Shown here in pieces: positions 1 through 12,900 of a stretch of 64,000 bases of DNA (position 1 is its first letter; the number at the start of each line of letters is the position of its first letter). The translations under genes were made by a program, and so were the position numbers. The notes beneath the pieces are model-generated. The model was not told where the DNA came from. It did not search any database and saw only the letters and a list, made by a program, of their open reading frames with translations. The DNA is from Antennarius striatus (lineage: Eukaryota > Chordata > Actinopteri > Lophiiformes > Antennariidae). Where the stretch lies: positions 10,095,001 to 10,159,000 of the forward strand of contig NC_090778.1 in NCBI RefSeq assembly GCF_040054535.1, written 5' to 3'.

Positions 1-27
1 AGCGACATCTGATGTTACAGCAAACCT

Positions 28-225
28 TGACCTACTTTTCTCAATGTCAAGGTCATCATCTCATTTTCATTTCCTTTGCCGCCCGAGTAATGTGCTTTTT
101 GTTTCATCTTTCTATCTGCAGTGGTTACGAAGATATTTGGTGGACATACAGACGGACGAACAAACACACAAACACTGCCAATTACAATACATCACCGCTT
201 TGAAGTGGGATGTAAATATTTCTAT
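28..225 (+). repeat. interspersed repeat, copy A
   Basis: This block is shared with 1843-2045 (same orientation) and with 2275-2430 (opposite orientation). Common landmarks are the run around 'agtaatgtgctttttg', 'atctttctatctgca', a stretch on 'gaagatatttggtgg', a GGACGRACRAAC-like run, and 'gaagtgggatgtaaa' near the end. Several TGACCT/AGGTCA hexamers occur at its left side. The class is not recognised: it shows no obvious terminal inverted repeats or coding capacity. Short open frames across it are incidental. Confidence 0.7.
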
Positions 226-1842
226 CACAGCTGACATTATTTCCTTCAGGAGCAGCCATTCACTGTGATGTTATTTAAAGGTGAAGTTTTAAAAATATAA
301 ATGTTTCTGTACTAAACTGGGTGTGTCATGATGGCAGAGCTCAGTGAACCACTGTCTTGAGCTGATCTTACTTGAGCAACTCAACCCAGTCACGAGCTGC
401 TGAGGATGCAGTCTGCTCTCCAATTTCTGCAAATGTACAGCATATTTTGTGTAACAGTTGTGACATATTTTTAGTGTCAGACAGAGACCAGAACTGCACT
501 CTTTCACAATGAAGATCTAATGCCATTAAATTCTTACATTTTTTAGGGATGAAATGTGAATGGTGCTTTTCCTCTATCAAGACATCACTCCATCTAGGAC
601 TTCCAAAAACTCTTCAGAGTACGGACCTTTCAGAACACAGCACTTTCTTTTACTTTGCCTCAGTCCATCTCAGACAGGTTCTATCCCGAAGCAGTATTTC
701 TGGATCTTGTTGCTATACAGTAGGTCTTTGTCTTAGGCGTTGCAGAATCTTAGTTTGCACTTGTAAAGGCAGCAACAAGCTGTGATTTCTGACACCCATT
801 TTTGCTGACAAATGGCGGAACTGGTGAGCGTTTCACAATTTTCACTTTCTTTCCCTGCCCCTGTTGCAGTTTTTTTTAAAATATGTTACTACCCTCAAAT
901 TCAGAATGCTTTTTGTGTAAAACCTGAATTTCAAATCTGAAAAGACCGTCTAACTAAGACTACCATATTAGAGATGTAGAGAAATAGCAGTTCCCTCTCA
1001 AATAAAGTTAATATGAGGTATAGAATTAGAGCCTAAAATATAAAATGCTCTAAGGCGCATCAGAACTGCACTAAAAGTATTGTTACATGTGCTCTGATAT
1101 AAGACTATGAATAGCAGATATGAGCAGAATTAAGATGTCAACACACAAATGGGGTCATTCAGAGTGTATAAACAACTCCGTCCGTTCAGCTCCACAGTCT
1201 TATCAATCACATGAGTATTGACCCTGATTAGGTCAGACTTGGTGCCAACACTTCCTGGAATTCTTGACTCATACAGTACTCCTATCCTCCCACCACTTTG
1301 GTAATATCATATACACCGGCCATCGTGTGTTAGTTTATATCTTCTAGAGACTGATGAAACATAGGACGCATTTTCTTCATATTTGTGACAACATTTCCAC
1401 AGTCCTCTCATATATAGTACAGTATATCAATCAATCCACTCAACACAAATAGTATAGATGTGTCTCTATCTTAAGATAAGATAACACAGAAATTGTTAAA
1501 AGTATTCTATTTATTGACTGCATTGCGAACAAGAAGCAGACAGAGTGGTCTAATGGGACTGATGGATGTGGACAAACAAACTGATTGTATCTTAAGTAAC
1601 ATTTCACAGGTTTTTTGAGTGATGAATGTCCTGCAGCTGGTTGAAATGTACATGTGCACTTTGGTATTTTGCGCAACTGGAGATTAAAAAAGATGTCGAC
1701 TGTGTAACTAATGTCCGCTGCTTCCATTGATTTTAACATAGGAATACTGCAGTACAGTGACTGTATGTACAAAAGCAATTAGCAACAAGAACCAATGCAG
1801 TCAGAGACTGTAACATCCCACGACACCCCTGAATTCAAAATT
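226..1842. other. non-genic stretch
   Basis: No exon-like reading frame with flanking splice sites, RNA gene or recognisable transposon was seen. The longest open frames here are about 80 to 112 codons, AT-rich, and show no familiar motifs. Confidence 0.5.
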
Positions 1843-2045
1843 TGACCCTGACCTACTTGCATAGGTCAAAGGTCAAAGCTAGTTGTCTGCTGCCTGAGTA
1901 ATGTGCTTTTTGTTTCATCTTTCTATCTGCAACGGTTGCGAAGATATTTGGTGGGCGGACGGGCGGACGAACAGACCAACGGACCAACACACAAACACTG
2001 ATATTTACAATACTTCACCACTTTGAAATGGGATGTAAAAAGAAA
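1843..2045 (+). repeat. interspersed repeat, copy B
   Basis: This is a second copy of the family at 28-225 in the same orientation, alignable almost end to end by eye from the 'tgacctactt' start to 'gggatgtaaaa'. It contains a perfect DR1 nuclear-receptor-type motif at 1863-1875. Confidence 0.7.
1863..1875 (+). promoter_or_regulatory. perfect DR1 hormone-receptor-like motif inside a repeat
   Basis: Two identical AGGTCA half sites (1863-1868 and 1870-1875) are separated by one A. Known biology: DR1 is the consensus bound by HNF4, PPAR/RXR and COUP-TF. The motif matches the consensus fully, but it sits in an interspersed repeat 1.9 kb upstream of the cathepsin L promoter, so function is only a possibility. 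Confidence 0.3.
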
Positions 2046-2274
2046 ATACCTATTAATATTGTTTTGAGTATTTTCATCCAATGGGTTTTGTTCATGGGGT
2101 TTCACCCTGTAACCCCTTGTAGCCCCTGCACTGGTGTCTGTTAGCCTGTTCAGCAGTCATGTCCATCTCAGGCTCTTGCAGCCACATGAAACACTGAAAT
2201 ATGTTGACCTGCAGTATGTTCGAAGCTTGTTTCTACGTCCCGCGAAGCGGTGATAGAGAGTAGAGAGTATAGTA

Positions 2275-2720
2275 GGATGTATTTATATTGTTTGTGTGTT
2301 CGTCCATCCGTTCGTCAACCAAATACCTTCACAACTGTTGCAGATAGAAAGATAAAAGAAAAAGCACATTACTCGGAGATGAAAATTAAATGATGACTGT
2401 GACCTTGAGAAAACTAGGTCAAGGTCAAATTTAAACTTTTGTAAAAAAAATTGCACACATCTCAGGAGCAGGATAAGATAGAAAGTGAAACAAAAGGCCT
2501 TTTATTCAGGGAGGCACGGGGATGAAAATTAAAATTAAAATCCCAAATTTGACCTTGAAAACCTAGGTCAAGGTCAAATTTTCTCTTTTGTACCTATTTA
2601 GGTACACATCCCTGAAACTTGATGAGGTATAATAACAAAACAATAGGCAATATTTTCAGGAATCCAGTGACACGAAAATGTGATGATGATCTTCCCCTTT
2701 GGAAAACTAGGTCAATATCA
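2275..2720 (-). repeat. interspersed repeat, copy C (inverted, longer)
   Basis: The left 160 bases are the reverse complement of the family at 28-225: the 'ccaaataccttc' block, 'gttgcagatagaaagat', 'aaaagcacattactcgg'. It continues to the right with repeated 'gaccttgagaaaactagg' / 'aggtcaaggtcaaat' units at about 2400, 2550 and 2700, so the family may have an internal tandem structure. There is no coding capacity. Confidence 0.6.
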
Positions 2721-2780
2721 TACTTGACAATACAATATAAAATTCATTGCTGAGACCATATTGAAAGTAGGTCAGGGTAA

Positions 2781-3660
2781 AATGTGTCGCAGGATGTTGC
2801 AGTCTCTGACTGCCTCGTTTTATTCTGTAACTTTGCGCTCTGTGTATCCAAGCCATTTAGCAGGTTACTCAAATTAATACACATTTTTACATCCACTGTC
2901 ATAACCTGGTTATTTAGAATCGATGTATTTCTTGCACACTGCTGCATATTTTTTATGCCTACCTGTGTGTCTAGAAGTGATTCTGTATTAGTTTGTCATG
3001 CATGTGACGATTTGTGAAAAGACAATTATAAACCTTGGTCAATTACATGTCTATATCACTATGAGGATAGCTGAAGCTGGGAAAATCAGGTAAAATGATT
3101 GTGGTAAAAATTGATTTTGTATATATGGCATTAGATAACTAAAATTACAACAGTAGGCCAAGAGGATCACAGTCAGTTTAATGTCCGTAATCAAATTCTG
3201 CTCAAAATTCACTGCAGTTAAAGAATTTGGAGGTTTTCTTTTCCTTTATCATTTGTTTTAAACATTTATGTAACTATTCAGACCTGTTCCCACTAAAATT
3301 ATTTCAGAGTTTATTTAATCACTTGATGTCTTTTATCCTGCTGAGCAACATTTTAAATCAAGTCAATCAAGATCACGAAGAAAATTACTTGAAATGAGTG
3401 CAGGATTCGGTTTCATAAATGTTTTTCAGTAAAAAATATATGAGAAGCTACTTGATCAATATGAGAGATATCTTCACCTGACTTTTCATTAAATCCGCTC
3501 TATATCAGATTAATTAAATCATTGCTTTCTGATGACTTTTAAAGAAGAACAAGAAAAGAGGCGAAGTCCAACATTCCATTTTCCATTGTTTCAGCTGATT
3601 GACACAATCAAAAACTGCCGACTCATCCTTTCAGACGCCTCTCCAGACGAAAACACTCAC
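2781..3660. other. non-genic stretch upstream of cathepsin L
   Basis: AT-rich sequence without exon signals. The 86-codon open frame at 3532-3792 runs through the promoter of the next gene and is judged to be chance. Confidence 0.5.
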
Positions 3661-3673
3661 GTGCTTGCAGACA

Positions 3674-3777
3674 TGACGTCACAAAACAGGGAGGAGATTC
3701 ATCGAAAATCCATGAACTGGACCAATCAGAAACAGGGACGGGACGTTCCAGTTCCTGCCCGTTCAACCTTTATAAAC
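3674..3777 (+). promoter_or_regulatory. ctsl: core promoter of cathepsin L: CRE, CCAAT and TATA boxes
   Basis: In order: a complete palindromic cAMP-response element TGACGTCA at 3674-3681, a CCAAT box at 3722-3726 (in 'accaatcag'), and a TATA-like 'tataaac' at 3771-3777. Spacing is canonical: CCAAT lies about 45 bp before TATA, and TATA about 30 bp before the presumed transcription start near 3800. The first splice donor follows at 3833. Transcription start is inferred, not seen. Confidence 0.65.
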
Positions 3778-3799
3778 TTTGCCCACCGCTGACGAGTTG

Positions 3800-3832
3800 T
3801 GCTTCTGCTTCGACGCGAATAAGCAAGACAAA
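3800..3832 (+). other. ctsl: non-coding first exon of cathepsin L
   Basis: The exon ends at a strong donor (acaaa|gtgagt, GT at 3833). The next exon begins near 4572 after a pyrimidine-rich acceptor and carries the start codon eight bases in. A short leader exon separated from the ATG exon matches cathepsin L genes generally. The 5' end is estimated from the TATA box at 3771. Confidence 0.6.
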
Positions 3833-4579
3833 GTGAGTACAAAGAGTATTTTCCTTATTTGTTTTCATGTTTTAAACTGTTAGAAATTGACACATAAATG
3901 TGTAGTATAATACTAATAATGCTAATTGTGTTTCTTTGGAATTATTTGGGGTTTTTTTTTCCATCTCGAACAACGTTCTAGTCTGTTTTTAAATTAGCTT
4001 AATCGGACAGCTAGTGCGTCGCAGAGACCCAGCTCCTGTGTTCTCTTTGGGATCTTCCAGCTCTAGCCATCTTGTTTCATTCCTTTGTCGTCGCCTCCAC
4101 TTCAGCGGCTCCAGTCTGCCATTCTTTCCTTTTCCACCTCGGTTTTAAATGACGACAGATCGCCTCCCTGGAGTCAGGATGAATTCTCTCGAAGCTGCTT
4201 CCATGTTTTGCCTGTCCTGTGTGGATCGGCTGCTGTTTGCCGGAGCCGATCCCGTGACTAGGAACAAAACAGGAACCAGGCTTGGCTAGTGGCCGGGGTC
4301 TGCGTCTGATGCGCGTTTGTCGTGTAGTTTTTGTGGTATTATTATACAGTTATCGAGATCTTCGGGTCTTGTTTCGCCTGAATGCTTCCGTTCGGTGCTC
4401 GTCAGACGGGAACTGACTGCTGTGTCGGGAATGTGCGGCTTTAGTGGGTCAGGGGGGCGGACTGGGTTTGCTCCAGATTGTTTTTGATGAGGCGCTTCGG
4501 CCTCCATCAATGATTCTCCTGCTTCCCTGGAAATGGAGTCCTGACTCTTGTCCTGTTTTTCTGCCAACAAGGAGTCGCT

Positions 4580-7489
<2,910 letters not shown>

Positions 7490-7542
7490 TGTCTGCACTG
7501 CTCCTCTTTGTTGAGCCTTTATACTGAAATGGTTTGGCTTAA

Positions 7543-7545
<3 letters not shown>

Positions 7546-7585
<40 letters not shown>
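7546..7585 (+). repeat. (GA)n microsatellite in the cathepsin L 3'UTR
   Basis: About 20 uninterrupted GA units lie 57 nt after the stop codon and inside the inferred 3'UTR, which runs to about 7810. Confidence 0.9.
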
Positions 7586-7589
<4 letters not shown>

Positions 7590-7786
7590 TCTGCCATGTT
7601 ATACTGAGAGAAACACTGTATGTTTTTAGGGAGATGACAGCATTCTGTGACTGTTTTTATGCCACCTCAATTAAATGATTTTACTTTAGTGTTTTATTCA
7701 GTGTAAATATGTGTATTCTACTTGGTAAGTGGTATTTCAACACTTACTTGTAAATGATCTTTATTTTGTACTTTTAACTGTGATCA

Positions 7787-7792
7787 ATTAAA
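7787..7792 (+). terminator. ctsl: polyadenylation signal of cathepsin L
   Basis: ATTAAA lies about 300 nt after the stop codon and is followed by T- and GT-rich sequence ('agtttggtgtttgg'). This is the common variant of AATAAA. An earlier 'attaaat' near 7670 is a possible alternative. Confidence 0.55.
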
Positions 7793-7810
7793 GTTGTGAA
7801 ACACTAGTTT

Positions 7811-9658
7811 GGTGTTTGGAACATTTTTGCTTACTTCTTAAAACTGTTTTTATCTGGATTTCTCAATTTATAAAGTGGTGAAAACCAAATATCTCAGTAA
7901 TCAGTTATTATTGATCTCATTTACTGTAAATGAACAAATGTTCGATGACCAAAACGTGATTTAAGATTTATGGGGTTTTTTTTGTTTTTTTATGCCTCAT
8001 TAACAATATATAGGGATCAATATTTCACAGCAATTTCAGTTCCTATCAATAAATAAAATAAATTCTGGACCTGCTGCATTTTTGACTGAAGCTGCCAAAA
8101 GTTAATTTAGTCTCCAATCTGATTGTGGGTCGACAGAACATGAGATTCAAACGGGTGTAACGTGGAGCAAAAAGTCATCGGTGTGATTTGATCGTAGTTC
8201 CAGCTGTACGCCACGGCGTCTGGTACGGCCGTCTGAGTGGATTATTGACCAACAGTGGTGATTATTGTTGGGAATGCAGTCAGAATCATTAAAGCTGAAG
8301 GCCATAAACTGCTAAAACCATTGATTTCTGTCAGTGAATGTTGAGATTCAAAAATAGTCATGTTTACTTTTGCTCTGATAAAATATTTGTGATAAAATTA
8401 CTTTCCATGTTAAAATTTTCTTCTGTTTATTGGGCTGAAGTAATGACTAAAAAAATCCCATGAAATGTTGATGTTTTAGAAATTTCATAAATTGGCAGCA
8501 CGACAAACAAGGATATTTCAGAATAGTAGATCAAGCTGCAGATCAAAAAATGTAAATAACACTAGCAGTAAGATCTAACTGATTTATGCAACAGCGACAT
8601 TAATGAAATAGCATCACACATGATAGTAAAACACTGACAGGAATCTGTTATAGTACACACTTTTGGTGCAACTTGGACACATCATCAGTGATGTAACCTG
8701 GGTGTTTCGGGATAATATGGACCAAAAATTAATTTTTTTTGGTCCATATTGCTGACTATCCTTTCATATTTTAAACTATAGGTAATAACATTTGTGAATG
8801 CGGGTGATAGAAGCTGATAGTTATATACCTAGCTCTGACACGAGACATGACCCAGATCTCTTCTGTTTCAGTGGTTGATCTGTACAGGGTAAAGGTGTGT
8901 GTGTCTGTTTGTGTAGCATACTTTCCTCACGTCACTCCAGGTCAGTGTGCTGAGCTGGAGGAATGAGTTGTGTAACCTAAACAGTAAACACCACTGAAGA
9001 GAGGGTTCATGTTCATAAAACTTCACTCTCAGAAGGTAAGGTATAGCTTCCCTGTCGGGTCATATTTTCTGTGAAATTTTTAAAAGGAGCAAGATGTATT
9101 TTGCGTACTTTTTTTATGTCACTAAATTTGATGCATTTATCGATCAGTATTTACACCCAACCAGATGTTACAAAAATACAGATGAAACACGTACACAAAA
9201 AAGACTGTGGACTTGTTATTGGAACTACTTGTCTACAACTCATTTGTCCAGTAAGAGAAAAGAACTGGTGGTGACCTTCAGCATCACAGAGCAAGATATG
9301 AATAGAAATAACTCAACACCAGTATGATGCCCGAAAACAGGTTTCATCCAGAGAGGCTCACAGGCGACACCACACTTGAGAGTGACTGTCAGGATCATTT
9401 AAACTTCATTAACTTTTATTGTGTTCTTGATCAGCTGTTTAAGCATCAGCTGATACACCTCCGCTTCATTACCAGACAACAAAAGATGGAATCTGTAGGA
9501 GCTTTTGTGTCACGACTGCAGAAGATGGATTGTGTGCAGGGGAGCAAAGTGAAAAAATAACCTTCCTTCATTATCTGACACAAAAGTTTCAAAATGAGAA
9601 TAGCAATGCAGCTCTTACCTGCGTCAATATGGTCTTCAGAATATATGATTGATGACTC
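7811..9658. other. intergenic stretch between ctsl and fbp2
   Basis: No exon of a recognised protein was seen. It holds a perfect inverted repeat at 8714-8750 and small open frames around 9071-9560 without family resemblance or splice context. The two flanking genes converge here, so only 3' ends are expected. Confidence 0.5.
8714..8750. repeat. perfect inverted repeat, 15-bp arms, 7-nt spacer
   Basis: AATATGGACCAAAAA at 8714-8728 is the exact reverse complement of 8736-8750. The spacer is TTAATTT. It lies between two convergent genes. It may be a hairpin or a small palindromic transposon relic. Confidence 0.75.
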
Positions 9659-9664
9659 TTTATT
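9659..9664 (-). terminator. fbp2: probable polyadenylation signal of fbp2
   Basis: AATAAA on the minus strand (TTTATT on plus) lies about 255 nt after the fbp2 stop codon. Chosen by position only. Confidence 0.4.
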
Positions 9665-9916
9665 TTTAATGTATTGATAATAAATTAATTTAGAAGGATG
9701 TTACCAACACTTGTCAACAAGGACATGAAAGATCAGAAATTTCTCTCGTATTATTATTTTAAGCGCATTATATTTGTCATTATCCTTGACTTAGATGAAG
9801 ATAATAATTAATGTGGAAAACCATGAAATTCCAACAGGTCCACACACTTCTTGCTGCTGTATGACTGTAAACAGCAGCAATGAGAGAATCCTGACGTAGA
9901 TCTGACTGTTACAGCT

Positions 9917-12900
9917 TTACGAGTGCTTCTTCACAAAGGACAGGTACTCGTTGACATCATCGGGGGACCCGACCACGAAGGGCACCCGCTGGTGGAGGGC
10001 CTCAGGCTGGACGTCCAGGATCCTCTGGGTGCCGGTGGTGGCGAGGCCTCCCGCCTGCTCGATGAGGAAAGCGATGGGGTTGCACTCATACAGTAGTCGC
10101 AGCTGGAGCGAGAAGATTTTACAAAGAACAAAAGTTAGTTTTATGTAAAGTATAAGAAATATAAAATCAAAAATGAACAATGGAAAATACTGTAATATAA
10201 TCTGGATATGTAGTTAATTAATCTAGTATATCTAGGAAGAAAAACCTGATTTTTAATGATCCCATTCTACCAACACTTAATTTTTCCATTACATTTCAAT
10301 CCATTATGTCGCCTATAGAGAAGACAGTGAAACATTTATAGACTATAGAAAGCGTTTTTCCTGCTTGTCCAGTTCATAAAGTTTCTTTTCTTCTTTCCCT
10401 GGTGAGCGCTCACTGATATCTGTATTTAAACTGGGCTGAATGTGTTGTGGTTTTCTGTAAGAGGCCATAAATAGAAGTTAGAACAGCCGCTTAAACGAGA
10501 CACTGGGTTTCATGTTACTGCTTTAAGGACTTTCCAAATCTAATCTGTTCTGATCTACGCCTTTCACCTGAATTCACAACCAGTTAATTCAGATCTAATT
10601 CATCAATGATGTTTATTCATATTGTTCTAGATGTTTTGACCTGGGGGCCCTTTGAACAGAGTACAATACAGTAAATAGATTATTCTGCCTGTGTGTGTCT
10701 AGTAAATGTCAAATCAAACTAAAAGGTAATTGTGACCAGGATCGATATCAGTAGATGACTATACTTATCTACTATATAGATACTTATCAGTATCTACTAT
10801 ACTTATATAGTAGATTGTAGAAGACTGTAGTTGGATGGTGACAGTAATAGTTGAGGGTTTGCACCTTTCCTTTGGGGCTCTTCTCATTTGCCGGGTACAT
10901 GAAGATCCCTCCGTAGGCGATGGTGCGGTGAACATCAGACACCATGGAGCCTACATATCGAGCGCCGTAGGGGGAGCTGCCATCCTGTAGGACAAACAGG
11001 TAGATTTTAAATAAACAAATGACTGCAGCAGGAGTCTAATGTAGCCGCAAGAGGACACAAGCCAGTGTCTTATTGTGCCGGTCCCAAGCCCGGATAAATA
11101 CAGAGGGTTGCGTCAGGAAGGGCATCCGGCGTAAGACTTTTGCCAAATCAAAGATGCGAATCAAACCTATGACTTCCATACCGGATCGGTCGAGGCCCGG
11201 GTTAACAACGACCGCCATCGGCGCTGTTGACCTACAGGGCGCCGGTGGAAATTGGATTACTGTTGGTCGAAGAAGGAGAGGAGGAAAGTGCGTTCGCTCG
11301 AAGAAAGAGAAGAGGAACACCAAGAGTATAGGACTAAGAGTAGGGACGTTGAATGTTGGAACTATGACAGGAAAAGGTAGAGAGTTGGTTGACATGATGC
11401 AGAGGAGGAAGGTAGACATACTGTGTGTACAGGAGACCAGGTGGAAAGGTAGCAAGGCTAGAAGTTTAGGAGCAGGGTTCAAGTTGTTCTATCATGGTAT
11501 AGATAGGAAGAGAAATGGAGTAGGAGTTATCTTGAAGGAGGAGTTTGTTAGGAATGTCCTGGAGGTAAAAAGAGTGTCGGATAGAGTGATGAGTCTGAAG
11601 CTAGAAATAGAAGGTGTGATGTTCAATGTTGTTAGTGGGTATGCTCCACAGGTAGGATGTGAGCTGGAGGAGAAGGAGAAATTCTGGTCGGACTTTGATG
11701 AAGTGATGCAGAGCTTGCCTAGAAGTGAGAGAGTTGTCATTGGAGCAGACTTCAATGGACATGTTGGTGCAGGAAACAGAGGTGATGAGGATGTGATGGG
11801 CAGGTTTGGTATCCAGGAGAGGAACGCAGAAGGACAGATGGTGGTTGACTTTGCAAAAAGGATGGAAATGGCTGTAGTGAATACTTTCTTCCAGAAGAGG
11901 CAGGAACATAGAGTGACCTATAAGAGTGGCGGTAGGAGCACACAGGTAGACTACATCTTGTGTAGACGGTGTAACCTGAAGGAGATCAGTGACTGTAAAG
12001 TAGTGGTAGGTGAGAGTGTAGCCAAACAGCATAGGATGGTGGTGTGTAGGATGACTCTGGTGGTGAGGAAGATCAAGAGGGCAAAGGCAGAGCAGAAGAC
12101 GAAATGGTGGAAGCTGAAAAAGGAAGAGTGTTGCATGACTTTTAGGAAGGAGTTAAGACAGGCTCTGGGTGGTCAGGAGGTGCTTCCAGATGACTGGACA
12201 ACTACAGCTAATGTGATCAGGGAGACAGGTAGGAGAGTACTTGGTGTGTCATCTGGAAGGAAAGTAGATAAGGAGACTTGGTGGTGGAATGAGGAGGTAC
12301 AGGAGTGCATACAGAGAAAGAGGTTAGCTAAGAAGAAGTGGGACACAGAGAGGACTGAGGAGAGTAGACAGGAGTACAGGGAGATGCAGCGTAAGGTGAA
12401 GGTAGAGGTAGCAAAGGCCAAACAAGAAGCTTATGATGACTTGTATGCTAGGTTGGACAGTAAGGAGGGAGAGACTGATCTATACCGGTTGGCAAGACAG
12501 AGAGACAGAGATGGGAAGGACGTGCAGCAGGTTAGGGTGATTAAGGATAGGGATGGAAGTCTATTGACAGGTGCCAGTAGTGTGATAGGAAGATGGAAAG
12601 AGTACTTTGAAGAGTTGATGAACGTGGAAAATGAGAGAGAACAAAGACTAGAAGACGTGACTGTTGTGGACTAGGATGTAGCAAAGATTAGTCAGGATGA
12701 AGTGAGGAGGGCATTGAAGAGGATGAAGAGTGGAAAGGCAGTTGGTCCTGATGATATACCTGTAGAGGTATGGAAGTGTCTAGGAGAGGTGGCAGTAGAG
12801 TTTCTGACTGGGTTGTTCAACAGGATCTTAGATAGTGAGAAGATGCCTGAGGAATGGAGGAGAAGTGTGCTGGTGCCCATTTTTAAGAACAAGGGAGATG

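Noticed and set aside
3532..3792. 86-codon frame across the cathepsin L promoter
   Set aside because: It overlaps the CRE, CCAAT and TATA boxes and has no family motif.
11073..12674. A host endonuclease-like gene (craniofacial development protein 2-like)
   Set aside because: Such annotations derive from RTE endonuclease domains; the target duplications and downstream polymerase show it is a retrotransposon.
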